A stretch of 64,000 nt of DNA from an uncultured Clostridia bacterium (GCA_934454585.1 CAKSFP010000012.1:1-64000); one strand, 5' to 3'; positions 32,052 through 42,155 are shown, counted from the first letter of the stretch. A program made the numbers and translations. The notes: generated from the letters alone by a model not told the origin.

Positions 32052-34583
32052 GTGAAGAAAATAATATGTCTGGCAGTGATATTTGTTCTGTGCTTTGCAA
32101 CGGTGTGTTCGGCTCAGGTGGAATTTGAGCGCACAGAGTTTGACAAAAGCGGCAGCCAATCGCTCGAAATGCTCACCTCACTTGGAATTATTGATGAGGA
32201 CGGTGCAAAAAACATTCACGAGAGCGTGAGCCGTGCCGATTTTGTGGCTATGCTCCTTTGTGTGACGAATGATGATGTCAACAAAATAAAATACAGCGAG
32301 AGGATATTTTCCGATGTGAGCTCCGGCACAGCTCACTCGGACAGTATAATGACGGCATACAAACTCGGTTTTATCAGCCGTGCGCAGGAGTTCAGACCGA
32401 CAGACGAGGTCACTCTTGCCGAGGCGCTCACTTTCACCGTTAAGGCGCTCGGCTATGAACCGTATGCCCAAAACAAGGGCGGTTATCCCTCAGGATATGC
32501 GCTCACGGCGGACAGGATAGGTTTGCTTGAAAATATAGACTCGGATCTGTCGGAGACCTTGAGTGCCGGGCAGGCATATATATTGCTGCAGAACGCCCTT
32601 GAGGCGGATATAATGGAGATCACATCATACGGCGACAGGGTCGAGATGAATGCCGAGACAGGCAAAAATCTCTTGTCGCAGAGGTTTTCCGTAAAAACCG
32701 CCGAGGCGGTTATAGAGGCAAACAGCCGCACCGACTTGTACAGTGCGGACTCTGCGCTGAAAGACGGACAGCTCATGGCTGGCGGTGTGGTATACGGCGG
32801 AGCGTCTCCCGAGTGGGAAGATATGCTCGGCAGCAGCGCAAAGCTCTACTACAGCGACAACGGCGGCTCAGCCGAACTCAAATTTGTGTGCCTTGGTGAC
32901 GGAGACAACAAAACTGTGAAAATACCGGCGGACGATTTTGACTCGCTTGACGGCAACAGCATAAAATATTATGACGGCACAAAGACCCGTTCTGTCACTC
33001 TTTCGGACAACGCCGTGCTGATATTCAACGGCAAGATGGCGCCGCTCTCCGAGTCAAGACTCAAGTCGGAGTTTGGCAGCATTGAGCTTGTCAGCAATGA
33101 CGGAGATGACAAATATGATGTCATCTTTGCCGCACAATACACTCCGTATGTGGTTTCGGCTGCGTCATCAAGAGGAGTTGTGGGCACAAGAGACGGCATA
33201 AGCCTAAAATTTGAGGCGAATGACCCGGAACACTGCACGGTTATGAAAAAGGGCACCGAGTATATAAGCTGCGCCGACATAGCTGCCGGCGATGTGCTCA
33301 TGTATGCCGAGTCGGAGACGGGCACAAGAAAGGTGATAACAGCCATTGTCAGCTCAAATTCCGTAAGCGGCACTGCCGAGTCTGTGGATGAGAGTGACGA
33401 TATTGTTACGATTGACGGCAAAACAACAAAATGCTCAAAAGAGGTTATGGCAAAGGTTCGTCTCGGTGCGCAGGTGACTCTGTATATAGACGGTTTTGGC
33501 AAGGCGGTTTACTGTGATGTGGTGTCGGACAGGGTGTACGGCTATCTTAACGGCATGAAAGAAGATGTGTTCGGTACACACAGCGTAAGGATTTTTACCG
33601 AGAACAACAGGTGGGTAACCCTCAGCTTTGCAAAGACTGTCAAGGTGAACGGAACACCGATGAACGAAGACGAGGCGGCGGCTTATCTCGGCAGTGACGA
33701 GTCGGAATACAGGCAGCTTATCAGATACAATGTGGACTCGCACGGGCAGATAACCCTCATAGACACGGCAGCCGACATGACAGCGGCTGATGACGATGCC
33801 GCAATAGACAACGATGTGTTCAGAATTTCCGACTCCGGAAAGGACAGATACAGACTTGCGGTAAATTCGTTTAACGGCAAGTCCGGCATAAAAGACGGCG
33901 CAAAGATTTTTGTTGTTCCGTCACAGGGCAGCGGCACAGATGAATACGGATTTGACATCATCTCAAGCTCAAGCCTTTCAGACAACACAACATATACCTA
34001 CACAGCCTATGATTCCGACAAAGTGCACTGCAGCTCAGTATTTGTGCTTACTGATTTTCAGCGGACATATAACAATGATTTGCTAATAGTTTTCAGAAAC
34101 CTTGTGCGCACACTAAACTCGGACGGAATGGCGGTTAACGGTGTGGTAGGATGGTACAACGGCAACAGGATCACGCTTCCGGCAGAGCTGATAGCGGAGT
34201 CGGCGGTTAAGAGCGTAGATGAGCTTAAACCCGGCGACATATTCAGATTTACCGTGAGCAAAAATTCCAGTCTGGAAAAAATCAGCCGAATATACACTCA
34301 GGGAACGCCCTATTCCGTGATTGGCGATGTGTGGAGTTCTTCGGGATTTGTCACAGGTACTGTCAAGCACGCAGACATAGAAAACGGCAAAATTCTTGTT
34401 CAATATACCGACTCGGGTTCGTGCATTGTGTACAGTCTGAACGGCATAAGTTCAGTCGGCATATATGAGGCTGACGACAACACCTTCTCTTACGGCACTC
34501 TTGCCGACATAAACGACGGTGATCAAATCGCTGCCGGTGTTGGGTATATGAAATTCAAAAACATATTTATAATCCGTGATTAG
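32052..34583 (+). CDS. secreted protein with SLH-like N-terminus, surface partner
   Basis: Start is GTG 32052, 1 base after the preceding stop, with GGAGGGCG as site. A signal peptide (about residues 1-22, KKIICLAVIFVLCFATVCSA) is followed by SLH-like repeats at about 30-190 (SRADFVAMLLCVTN, then FRPTDEVTLAEALTF). The remaining 650 residues are beta-rich with no catalytic motif recognised. The same architecture, with similar N-terminal repeats, appears in the protein at 56888. It is likely a wall-attached partner of the preceding SLH protein. Confidence 0.65.
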   Translation: MKKIICLAVIFVLCFATVCSAQVEFERTEFDKSGSQSLEMLTSLGIIDEDGAKNIHESVSRADFVAMLLCVTNDDVNKIKYSERIFSDVSSGTAHSDSIMTAYKLGFISRAQEFRPTDEVTLAEALTFTVKALGYEPYAQNKGGYPSGYALTADRIGLLENIDSDLSETLSAGQAYILLQNALEADIMEITSYGDRVEMNAETGKNLLSQRFSVKTAEAVIEANSRTDLYSADSALKDGQLMAGGVVYGGASPEWEDMLGSSAKLYYSDNGGSAELKFVCLGDGDNKTVKIPADDFDSLDGNSIKYYDGTKTRSVTLSDNAVLIFNGKMAPLSESRLKSEFGSIELVSNDGDDKYDVIFAAQYTPYVVSAASSRGVVGTRDGISLKFEANDPEHCTVMKKGTEYISCADIAAGDVLMYAESETGTRKVITAIVSSNSVSGTAESVDESDDIVTIDGKTTKCSKEVMAKVRLGAQVTLYIDGFGKAVYCDVVSDRVYGYLNGMKEDVFGTHSVRIFTENNRWVTLSFAKTVKVNGTPMNEDEAAAYLGSDESEYRQLIRYNVDSHGQITLIDTAADMTAADDDAAIDNDVFRISDSGKDRYRLAVNSFNGKSGIKDGAKIFVVPSQGSGTDEYGFDIISSSSLSDNTTYTYTAYDSDKVHCSSVFVLTDFQRTYNNDLLIVFRNLVRTLNSDGMAVNGVVGWYNGNRITLPAELIAESAVKSVDELKPGDIFRFTVSKNSSLEKISRIYTQGTPYSVIGDVWSSSGFVTGTVKHADIENGKILVQYTDSGSCIVYSLNGISSVGIYEADDNTFSYGTLADINDGDQIAAGVGYMKFKNIFIIRD

Positions 34584-34600
34584 GCTAAGGAGACAAGAAA

Positions 34601-35533
34601 ATGGATAATATACAATCAAACAAAAATCTCGGAACACGCATAATGACAGAACTTAAGAGAAATCGCTACTTATACCTTATGCTCATTCCCGTGGCGGCAT
34701 ATTACCTCATATTTTGCTACGGTCCGATGTTCGGTCTGGTGATTGCCTTTAAGGATTACAGCATCGCCAAAGGCATTGCGGCGAGCAAGTGGGTTGGACT
34801 TAAATATTTCAAGGAGTTTTTCAACGGAATATATTTTTCCAGAACTCTGCGCAACACCCTTGTAATAAGCTTTATGGATATCCTTTTCGGATTTCCTTTT
34901 CCTATAATTTTTGCGCTTTTGCTCAATGAGTTAAAGTGCAAGTGGTTCAAAAAAACCGTGCAGACGGTCACATATCTGCCGCACTTCATTTCTCTTGTGG
35001 TTATTTGCGGCATGATTACTGATTTTTTTAGCACCAACGGATTGATCAGCTCTTTCATAGGTATGCTCGGAGGCAAAAATATGAACTATGTGGCGAGCGC
35101 CAAGTGGTTCCGCACCATATTCATCGGCTCCGGCATATGGAGCAGCTTCGGCTGGAACAGCATTATCTACCTTGCGGCGCTCTCCGGAGTTGACGCTCAG
35201 CTGTATGAGGCGGCAGAGATAGACGGAGCCGGCAGATTTAAGCAGCTGCTTCATGTCACTCTGCCGAGTATTCTGCCCACTATCATGACAATGCTTATCC
35301 TGCGGATGGGTCGCGTCATGACTGTCGGCTACGAAAAAATCATTCTTCTCTATTCGCCGTCCACTTATGAAGTCGGAGAGGTTATATCTTCATATGTGTA
35401 TCAAATGGGTATAGCAAGCTCCCGCTACGGCTACAGCACAGCTGTAGGTCTGTTCCAGTCGCTTGTCAACATTTTGCTTATATGCATCACAAACAAGCTG
35501 TCGTCCAAGCTCAGTGACACAGCCTTGTTCTAA
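34601..35533 (+). CDS. ABC sugar transporter permease, LplB type
   Basis: The 310-residue permease has six membrane helices, starting at about 22-45 (YLYLMLIPVAAYYLIFCYGP). The cytoplasmic EAA loop is EAAEIDGAGRFKQLLHVTLP (about 205-224). LplB/YteP-type permeases import complex oligosaccharides such as those from rhamnogalacturonan or xylan. RBS is AAGGAGACA. It is followed by its YtcP-type partner 16 bases downstream. Confidence 0.9.
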   Translation: MDNIQSNKNLGTRIMTELKRNRYLYLMLIPVAAYYLIFCYGPMFGLVIAFKDYSIAKGIAASKWVGLKYFKEFFNGIYFSRTLRNTLVISFMDILFGFPFPIIFALLLNELKCKWFKKTVQTVTYLPHFISLVVICGMITDFFSTNGLISSFIGMLGGKNMNYVASAKWFRTIFIGSGIWSSFGWNSIIYLAALSGVDAQLYEAAEIDGAGRFKQLLHVTLPSILPTIMTMLILRMGRVMTVGYEKIILLYSPSTYEVGEVISSYVYQMGIASSRYGYSTAVGLFQSLVNILLICITNKLSSKLSDTALF

Positions 35534-35549
35534 GGGAGGGAGAGCAATT

Positions 35550-36437
35550 ATGATTCACAAAAAAACAGTCGGAGAATATATTTTCGACGCACTCAATTCA
35601 ATTTCTATGGTATTTCTGATGTTCATTACCGCTTATCCGCTCTATTATGTTGCGGTCAGCTCGGTGTCGGACAGCTCCCTCCTTATGGGAAACAGAGGCA
35701 TGGTGCTTGCGCCCAAGGGATTTAACATTGCCGCATACAAGGCAGTGTTCAACAACCCGAGTATCCTCACAGGCTATCGCACCACACTTATTGTGGTTGT
35801 GTTCGGCACAATTCTCAGTGTGTTTATGACCGCATTGGGGGCTTTCCTCATCACACGGAAAAGATTTGCCGTAAAAAAGGCTGTGTCATATATGATGCTG
35901 TTCACAATGTTTTTCTCGGGCGGCATGATCCCCACATACCTTCTTGTGCAAAAATGGCTGCATATGGGCGACATGATCATATCTCTGTTTATACCGACTG
36001 CGATAAGTACATACAATCTGCTCATCATGAAATCAAATTTTGAGCAGATACCGGATAGCCTTGAGGAGGCGGCTCAGATAGACGGCGCTAACGATTTGCT
36101 GTTGTTTTTCAGAATAATACTTCCTCTCTCTGTGCCCATTATTGCGGTTATGGTGCTATTCTACGGCGTCGGCTACTGGAACTCGTGGTTTCAGGCGATG
36201 ATGTATATTCGCACCAGGAGCAAATATCCGCTGCAGCTTGTTCTGCGTGAGATTTTGCTCATGAACAACACCAGCGGCACCGGAGCGGTAGCCTCGAGTG
36301 CCGGTGAGCAGTATGTGCTTTCCGAGAGCATCAAGTACGCCACAATCATGGTTGCCACCGTGCCCATATTATTGATTTATCCGTTTATACAAAAATACTT
36401 TGTTAAGGGCATGATGATAGGCGCCGTCAAGGGTTGA
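35550..36437 (+). CDS. ABC sugar transporter permease, YtcP type
   Basis: Start is ATG 35550 (MIHKKTVGEYIFDALNSISM), which follows GGGAGGGAGAG; the longer frame overlaps the previous gene. The 295-residue permease has about six helices and the EAA loop EEAAQIDGANDLLLFFRIIL. It forms the heterodimeric channel with the LplB-type subunit. No ATPase gene is nearby; such systems share an MsmX-type ATPase. Confidence 0.9.
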   Translation: MIHKKTVGEYIFDALNSISMVFLMFITAYPLYYVAVSSVSDSSLLMGNRGMVLAPKGFNIAAYKAVFNNPSILTGYRTTLIVVVFGTILSVFMTALGAFLITRKRFAVKKAVSYMMLFTMFFSGGMIPTYLLVQKWLHMGDMIISLFIPTAISTYNLLIMKSNFEQIPDSLEEAAQIDGANDLLLFFRIILPLSVPIIAVMVLFYGVGYWNSWFQAMMYIRTRSKYPLQLVLREILLMNNTSGTGAVASSAGEQYVLSESIKYATIMVATVPILLIYPFIQKYFVKGMMIGAVKG

Positions 36438-36837
36438 CAGGTAAATTCGGCGCATAATGCACAAGCCTCACCGCTCGGCGAAGATATCACAGACATATGC
36501 CGTTGCAAAAGGTTTCCCACGGGTGGGAAACTGTCACGCAGTGACTGATGAGGAGTAGGAAACGCAGTTTTCGTCAAAGATAATAAATGAATAATTAATA
36601 ATAAGTGATTGTAAAATAAAAAGTCAAAAAAATGTGGATAACTTGGCTTTTAGGTGAAACCATGTATGCTTTCGGGCGGATAATATCCGCCCCTACAATC
36701 AAAACAGTCGTATTGCGCAATGCCTTGTAGGGGCGGCTATCAGCCGCCCGATGAAAAGCAGAGAAAAAATCATCATATATTAATCAAAAAAGCCGCTACA
36801 AACGGCTGAAAAATTAAAAATTAAAGGAGGAATTACC
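36438..36837. repeat. 400-base intergenic region with two dispersed repeat types
   Basis: 36511-36555 contains GGTTTCCCACGGGTGGGAAA followed by CTGTCACGCAGTGACTGATG, two nested hairpins. 36673-36750 is a large inverted repeat whose arms read CGGGCGG...CCGCCCCTACAA and TTGTAGGGGCGG...CCGCCCG. Both resemble common gut-Clostridia intergenic repeats. The remaining sequence is AT-rich with no gene. A ribosome binding site (AAAGGAGGAATTACC) precedes 36838; the promoter for the binding protein may lie here. Confidence 0.65.
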
Positions 36838-38424
36838 ATGAAGTTCAAAAAAAGAAACCTGATTGCCGCAGCGGCCGTTGTCGCACTCGGCGCAGCCGTC
36901 CTTAGCGGCTGTTCAAACAAAGAGACGGCAAACACGGAGAGCACAAACACCCTCACATATTTTGTGAAGCTGCCCACGGCAATATCAACCCGTGTAAGCT
37001 CGCTCAACGAAGTGCTCATGTATCAGCAGAGAGAAAAGGACACCGGCATACACATCGACTTTATCCACCCATCGGCAGGTCAGGAGTCCGAGCAGTTCAA
37101 TCTGATGATAGCGTCCATGGAGCTGCCGGATATTATCGAGACAACATGGACATTATATCAGGGAGGAGTGCAGAAAGCCATAGATGACGGGGTAATAATC
37201 GCACTCAACGACTACATCGACAAATACGCTCCGAATTTCAAAAAAACAATAACGGACAAATACGACATATCAAAGACATATGACAGAGGATCCAAGACGG
37301 ATAACGGCGATTATTTTGCTTTCTCGGCATTCAACACCGGCAATGTACGCACCTTTGCCGGCCCGATGGTGCGCAAGGACTGGCTCGACAAGCTCGGCAT
37401 GGAGGCTCCGCAGACCATAGACGACTGGGAAACCATGCTTACCGCATTCAAAGAAAAAATGGGCGCAGACTCTCCTTTTACCGCACTGCCGGATTATTTT
37501 TCAACTATCAATTCGTTCAACGGCGCATGGGGCGTGGGTCAGCGGCTCTATGTTGACAACGGCACGCTGAAATACGGCCCCATGCAGGACAACTTTAAGG
37601 AATATATTTCAAAGCTGCATGACTGGTACACCAAAGGCCTCATCGACCAGGATTTCTCCACAAACAAGAGAGCCATAATAGACGCCAAGCTGACAAACGG
37701 CAATTCCGGCGCAACGGTATTCAATCTCGGTGCGGCAATGGGTGTTTATCTCAAACAGATGAAGGACAAAAACCCCGAATACGACCTTTTGTGCGTGCCG
37801 TTCCCGACTCTCGAAGAAGGCGGCGAAAACAATTTCTATGTCTATGAGGAAGATGTGAGCACAACATCGGCAGCGATAACCACACAGTGCAAGGATCCCG
37901 TAACAGCTGTCAAATGGCTCGATTTTTGGTACAGTGACGAGGGTTACAAGCTGATGAACTTCGGCGTGGAGGGCACCACATACACTATGGTTGACGGCAA
38001 GCCCAAATACAGTGACGAGATACTCAACAACAAAGAGGGCTTGTCTATAAGCGAAGCTTTGAGCTTGCAGTGCAGAGCGGCTGCTCCGGCACCGGGACTC
38101 AAGCAGGCAACGGAATATCTGGAGCAGTATTATGAATTTCCGCAACAGGTGGCAGGATTTAAGCTTTGGGCGGAAAATGTGGACAACATGAGAAAAACCA
38201 TTCTGCCGGCGTCCATTGCTCCCATTCAGGACGAGACAGACAAGCTTGTTTCACTGGAGACGGATCTTAAAACATATACCAACGAAATGGTTATAAAATT
38301 CATCACCGGCGAAGAACCGCTTACGAATTTCGACTCGTTCAGAGACACCTTGAAAAACACCTTCAGTGTTGACGAATATGTTGCACTCAAGCAAAAAATG
38401 TACGACAGATATCTTGACAGATAG
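36838..38424 (+). CDS. extracellular sugar-binding lipoprotein
   Basis: The 528-residue protein has an N-terminal hydrophobic signal (residues about 5-24) and a lipobox LSGCSNK, with the lipid-bearing Cys at about residue 25. The body is a type-I solute-binding fold as in LplA/YtcQ/YesO-like proteins (for example NGVI-type stretches and WLDFWYSDEGYKLMNFGVEG near 360-380). It captures oligosaccharide for the permeases encoded just before. The order permease-permease-binding protein-regulator is standard for this group. Confidence 0.9.
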   Translation: MKFKKRNLIAAAAVVALGAAVLSGCSNKETANTESTNTLTYFVKLPTAISTRVSSLNEVLMYQQREKDTGIHIDFIHPSAGQESEQFNLMIASMELPDIIETTWTLYQGGVQKAIDDGVIIALNDYIDKYAPNFKKTITDKYDISKTYDRGSKTDNGDYFAFSAFNTGNVRTFAGPMVRKDWLDKLGMEAPQTIDDWETMLTAFKEKMGADSPFTALPDYFSTINSFNGAWGVGQRLYVDNGTLKYGPMQDNFKEYISKLHDWYTKGLIDQDFSTNKRAIIDAKLTNGNSGATVFNLGAAMGVYLKQMKDKNPEYDLLCVPFPTLEEGGENNFYVYEEDVSTTSAAITTQCKDPVTAVKWLDFWYSDEGYKLMNFGVEGTTYTMVDGKPKYSDEILNNKEGLSISEALSLQCRAAAPAPGLKQATEYLEQYYEFPQQVAGFKLWAENVDNMRKTILPASIAPIQDETDKLVSLETDLKTYTNEMVIKFITGEEPLTNFDSFRDTLKNTFSVDEYVALKQKMYDRYLDR

Positions 38425-38454
38425 CATCTGCTTTGATACTATTTAATTGACGAT

Positions 38455-38485
38455 CATGCCACGCAATCATGCGCTGCGTGGCATG
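38455..38485 (+). terminator. 11-bp hairpin after the binding protein gene
   Basis: CATGCCACGCA (38455-38465) pairs perfectly with TGCGTGGCATG (38475-38485), loop of 9 bases. No T run follows, so it may be an mRNA stabiliser or partial terminator that raises the level of the binding-protein message over that of the regulator. Confidence 0.5.
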
Positions 38486-38536
38486 AACTATGCTAATAAC
38501 GAAGCTTGATTTCGGATTATTATTGAGAGGTTTTTT

Positions 38537-40702
38537 ATGAAAAGTCAATTTGTCGGCAAGCAGTTTTATGCCAACCTGGCAAGCTACATTGTTATAATTG
38601 TGCTGTCTGTGGTGTGCAACATCGCAGGCTATTCTGCTGCCATAAAGGTGATTGAACGGCAGACCGCATCTGCCGACAGCAGTGTTATAGAAAACACAAG
38701 CTACAGCTGCGATATCTATTTCAAGTCAATTGTTACTTCGTTAAACAGAATATTGCTGTCGGAAAATGTGAAAAAAATCTCCGGAAAAAACATTTCGGAT
38801 TATGAGAGAATGTCGTACACAGACGCCATAATCACCGAGATAACCCGTGAGAGTGTGTCCGATACCGTTGCAGTGGTGCTCTTTGGCAAAAATGTCTGTA
38901 TACAGAGCAACATGGGCATTTCAACGGTTGACGGTATGTATGACGCATATTACAACAAATATTTTCCGTCAAAGCAGGATTGGCTCGATAAGATTAAGAG
39001 CACAAGCGGCATAGCCTGCTATCCGGCGGTATACCGCAGCGGTTCCGGCGGCAGCGGCGAGGACGACACTATGCCGGCAAGCGGTGAAAAAACACTGTTT
39101 ATAGTATATCGTCTGCCGAATGTAAATGCGGATGCGGCGGTGGTGGTGCGTGCCGACAGGCGCTATCTCACCAACCTTTTGCGCACCGACTCTGCCGACG
39201 CCAACATAATGCTCATTACGGATAATGACGGCAACACCGTTATGGCAGGCGACAGCAAATATGACGGTGTTTCCGTCACGGACGGCGATTTTGCTTACAT
39301 TGACGGGGGCAAGTATATCGTGAGCGAACGAAACAGCACAGTCCTCAAGCTTAGGTATTATCGCCTTGCAAACTACAGAACATATTTGCGTGACATATCC
39401 TCTGTAAGGCGCACCTTCATAATCGGCTATCTGATGTGCGTAGTGATAGGCTTGGCACTGTCGTGGCTGTTTTCTTTGATATATCAAAATCAAAAACGCC
39501 GCCTTGAAAATCAAATTGCCCGTCATGAACGATATGCGTTTTCGGGCGTGCTGCGCCAAATTCTCACCTCACGGATGAATTTGGCAAATATTCCTGATGA
39601 ATATATGAAGTATTTTACATCGGACAGGTACTGCGTGCTTGTGTTCGATATTTCCGAAAATGTGCGTGCGGACGGCGAATATGAGGCGGTTTCGTCCGAT
39701 GCCATGATCAAATTTTTGGAGAAAAAATTTGACGATATGTATACCATGGGCAGGGCGCACCTGTGTCCGATCAACGATATGTGCGTGTGCTTGCTGTCAC
39801 TGGACAATCCGACCATGCTTATTGACCGTGTGGGCAAATGTGCGCAGGAGATTTGCGATGCGGTATCGCGTGAGATGAGCGTTGACATTCGTTGTGCTGT
39901 CAGCCGCATAGCAAACGGCATTGCCGATTTGCCCGAGGCATATGAACAGACTCAGGAGATAATAAATCTCAGATTTCTCGGCGATGACAAGACGGTATAT
40001 GTGTATGATGACGCAATGCAGAGCTACCAGGAGTACAATTTCAACTCCGAGACTATGTCAAAGCTTATCGACAGTGTTTTGCTCGGCAAATATGACGCTG
40101 CAAAAAGCGTCATAGACGGCATATTCGATTTTGCCACTTCCCGCATGACTCTCGGCAACATGAGGGTCATAACGGCAGACATCATCAAAACTCTGCTTAC
40201 CGCAGCGTGTCAGATAGATGAGTCGGGCAGCGTGGACTCCAAGCAGCTTTACATGGAGTCTATGTATATTAACAATGTGGCGTCACTCAAGAGGATACAT
40301 GGTGTAATATTGGATTATACCGCATCGCTGTGCCGTCTTGCGTCTCAGCGATTGCCCGAAAAATCCGATCACAAGTACAGCAATATTGAGGCATACATCA
40401 AGGAGAATTTCTCCAATCCCGATTTGAATGTGAACATGATTGCAGATGTGTTTGATATATCCCGCCCGTGGCTGAGCAAGACATTTCGCGAGAAAATGGG
40501 CATCAGCATATCCGATTATATAGTTAAGTGCCGTCTCGACAAAGCAAAAGAGATGCTTAAAACAGGTATGACCGTATCGCAGATATCTCAGGCTGTCGGA
40601 TTTTCGAGTGAGGTTGTCTATTGCCGTGCTTTCAAAAAATATGAGGGCATAACGTCTATGCAGTATAGGCAGCTTATACAGATTAAGGATAATGAAAGAT
40701 AG
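38537..40702 (+). CDS. membrane-bound AraC-family sensor-regulator
   Basis: The 721-residue protein has a membrane helix at about 13-34, an extracellular sensor domain at about 35-290, and a second helix at about 295-317 (RTFIIGYLMCVVIGLALSW). The cytoplasmic part ends in a two-HTH AraC domain at about 612-715 (SNIEAYIKENFSNPDLNVNM ... VGFSSEVVYCRAFKKYEGI). Such one-component sensors (YtdP/YesS-like) respond to extracellular sugars, perhaps via the binding protein, and switch on neighbouring genes. Its TAG stop lies exactly where the 0.39-kb repeat begins. Confidence 0.85.
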   Translation: MKSQFVGKQFYANLASYIVIIVLSVVCNIAGYSAAIKVIERQTASADSSVIENTSYSCDIYFKSIVTSLNRILLSENVKKISGKNISDYERMSYTDAIITEITRESVSDTVAVVLFGKNVCIQSNMGISTVDGMYDAYYNKYFPSKQDWLDKIKSTSGIACYPAVYRSGSGGSGEDDTMPASGEKTLFIVYRLPNVNADAAVVVRADRRYLTNLLRTDSADANIMLITDNDGNTVMAGDSKYDGVSVTDGDFAYIDGGKYIVSERNSTVLKLRYYRLANYRTYLRDISSVRRTFIIGYLMCVVIGLALSWLFSLIYQNQKRRLENQIARHERYAFSGVLRQILTSRMNLANIPDEYMKYFTSDRYCVLVFDISENVRADGEYEAVSSDAMIKFLEKKFDDMYTMGRAHLCPINDMCVCLLSLDNPTMLIDRVGKCAQEICDAVSREMSVDIRCAVSRIANGIADLPEAYEQTQEIINLRFLGDDKTVYVYDDAMQSYQEYNFNSETMSKLIDSVLLGKYDAAKSVIDGIFDFATSRMTLGNMRVITADIIKTLLTAACQIDESGSVDSKQLYMESMYINNVASLKRIHGVILDYTASLCRLASQRLPEKSDHKYSNIEAYIKENFSNPDLNVNMIADVFDISRPWLSKTFREKMGISISDYIVKCRLDKAKEMLKTGMTVSQISQAVGFSSEVVYCRAFKKYEGITSMQYRQLIQIKDNER

Positions 40703-41094
40703 ATAAATTGGAATTTAGCGGTGTGCAATTACAATATTATTTTATAAAAAATAATATTTGGTTTTCATAAAGCCTCCCCTGTGCAAGCGGAGGTGGCAGC
40801 CGCAAGGCTGACGGAAGGGTTGTTGTGTCGGCTCACGATACGCACCACTCTGAATCCTTACGGCTCGTGTAAGTGTTTTTTATTCTTGCTCGCTCAGACA
40901 GGCAGTGCAGTGGCGCTGAACTCGCTCGCTAAGAATAAAAAACACTCACCCTCGCCTTGCGCAAAATTGCGCTGTTGTGTAAGGCTTGAGGTGCATATTA
41001 TTTTTGGCAAAATCCATAGCCGTAGGGCGTGTTTTGCCAAAATATAATATGTACCTAAAGCCGAAACGCACCAACAGCCAAATTCCAATTTATC
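40702..41094 (+). mobile_element. 0.39-kb MITE-like repeat, copy 1
   Basis: The element starts GATAAATTGGAATTT and ends AAATTCCAATTTATC, an inverted terminal repeat of about 15-22 bases. Inside come a GCCTCCC-type segment (from 40777), the conserved-loop hairpin (40872-40946) and a second inverted repeat with about 30-base arms (40983-41012 and 41032-41062). It encodes no protein of its own. It is the same as copy 2 apart from a few positions and in the same orientation. Confidence 0.85.
40872..40946. repeat. conserved-loop hairpin repeat, copy C
   Basis: AGTGTTTTTTATTCTT (40872-40887) and its exact complement (40931-40946) enclose a 43-base loop. Read on the opposite strand, the loop carries CGAGTTCAGCGCCACTGCAC, the same loop as copies A and B. 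The 16-bp stem is again different and again pairs. Confidence 0.8.
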
Positions 41095-41121
41095 ACAAAA
41101 CACTTACCGGAGGAAAATTTT

Positions 41122-42141
41122 ATGAATAAACAAGAAATTACGGCGCTTGCCGAAAAAGTCAACGATTATTGGATCGCTCAAAATCCTGCCGCAGGCAATT
41201 GCGATTGGGAACGAGGCGCATATTTTCTCGGGGATATGGCTGCATACGAAATCACCGGTAAAAAAGCATATCTTGATTATGCCGAAGAATGGGCTAAGCG
41301 TAACAACTGGACATTCTGCGATGATGAAAATCACCAAGCGACCCATGCCGACAAAATAGTGTGCGGCGAAACATATCTTGACCTTATTGACAAATACGGC
41401 GTGCACGGCACGGACAAAAATATCACCGAAAGTCTGGAGTGGACTCTTTCTGACCCAAAAAATGATTATTGGTGGTGGATCGATACCATGTATATGGCAT
41501 TGAATATGTACTGCCGCATGGGTGTGCGCCAAAACGACAGCCGATATTTTGATAAAGCATATAAGCTATACATAAATACCAAGGTCGAACGCAAATGTTA
41601 TGATAATGAGGAACACCTGTGGTATCGTGATGAACGCTTTCTGCCGGACAAGGCGCACACCGCAAACGGCGGCAAGGTATTTTGGTCACGGGGCAACGGC
41701 TGGGTGTTTGCCGCCCTTGCCCGTACTCTCGGCACTATAGATAAATCCAACAAATATTACAGTGAGTATAAGCAAACTTTTTGCGATATGGCGGAGGCAA
41801 TAAAAAAATGCCAAGGCGCAGACGGATTTTGGCGCACAAGTTTGTTTGCTCCGCAGGATTATGATATGCCCGAGACGAGCGGCACTGTCCTTTTTGTCCT
41901 CGGATTTTTGCAAGGTATCCGCCTGGGATTGATCGATGAAAACGAATATCTGCCGTGTGCCATGAAAGGCTTTGACGCACTCACCAATGAGGCGATCGAA
42001 CCGAGCGGGCGCATAGGCTGGGTGCAGGTTGTGGCGTGCGCACCGGGCACCGTGAAAAAAGAATGTACCAATGACTATGCGGTGGGCGCATATTTGCAGG
42101 TGCTCAGAGAGTTGTTTTATCGTGGGAAAGTTGTAAAATAA
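41122..42141 (+). CDS. GH105 unsaturated rhamnogalacturonyl hydrolase
   Basis: The 339-residue protein has no signal peptide and fits the (alpha/alpha)6 barrel of GH105 (YteR/YesR type). The section WWWIDTMYMALNMYCRMG holds the expected catalytic Asp at residue 121, and NHQATHADKIVCGETYLDL (70-88) and FWSRGNGWVFAAL (about 193-205) fit the family. It removes the unsaturated galacturonyl residue from fragments made by rhamnogalacturonan lyases, in the cytoplasm. RBS is CGGAGGAAAATTTT. It is the first gene of the cassette between the two repeats. Confidence 0.85.
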   Translation: MNKQEITALAEKVNDYWIAQNPAAGNCDWERGAYFLGDMAAYEITGKKAYLDYAEEWAKRNNWTFCDDENHQATHADKIVCGETYLDLIDKYGVHGTDKNITESLEWTLSDPKNDYWWWIDTMYMALNMYCRMGVRQNDSRYFDKAYKLYINTKVERKCYDNEEHLWYRDERFLPDKAHTANGGKVFWSRGNGWVFAALARTLGTIDKSNKYYSEYKQTFCDMAEAIKKCQGADGFWRTSLFAPQDYDMPETSGTVLFVLGFLQGIRLGLIDENEYLPCAMKGFDALTNEAIEPSGRIGWVQVVACAPGTVKKECTNDYAVGAYLQVLRELFYRGKVVK

Positions 42142-42155
42142 AATGACCAAAAAAA

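Noticed and set aside
40781..41047. Identical 88-codon frames at 40781 and 45667
   Set aside because: They lie inside the 0.39-kb repeats and read across the hairpin arms; the only reason they are identical is that the repeat is duplicated. No ribosome binding site.
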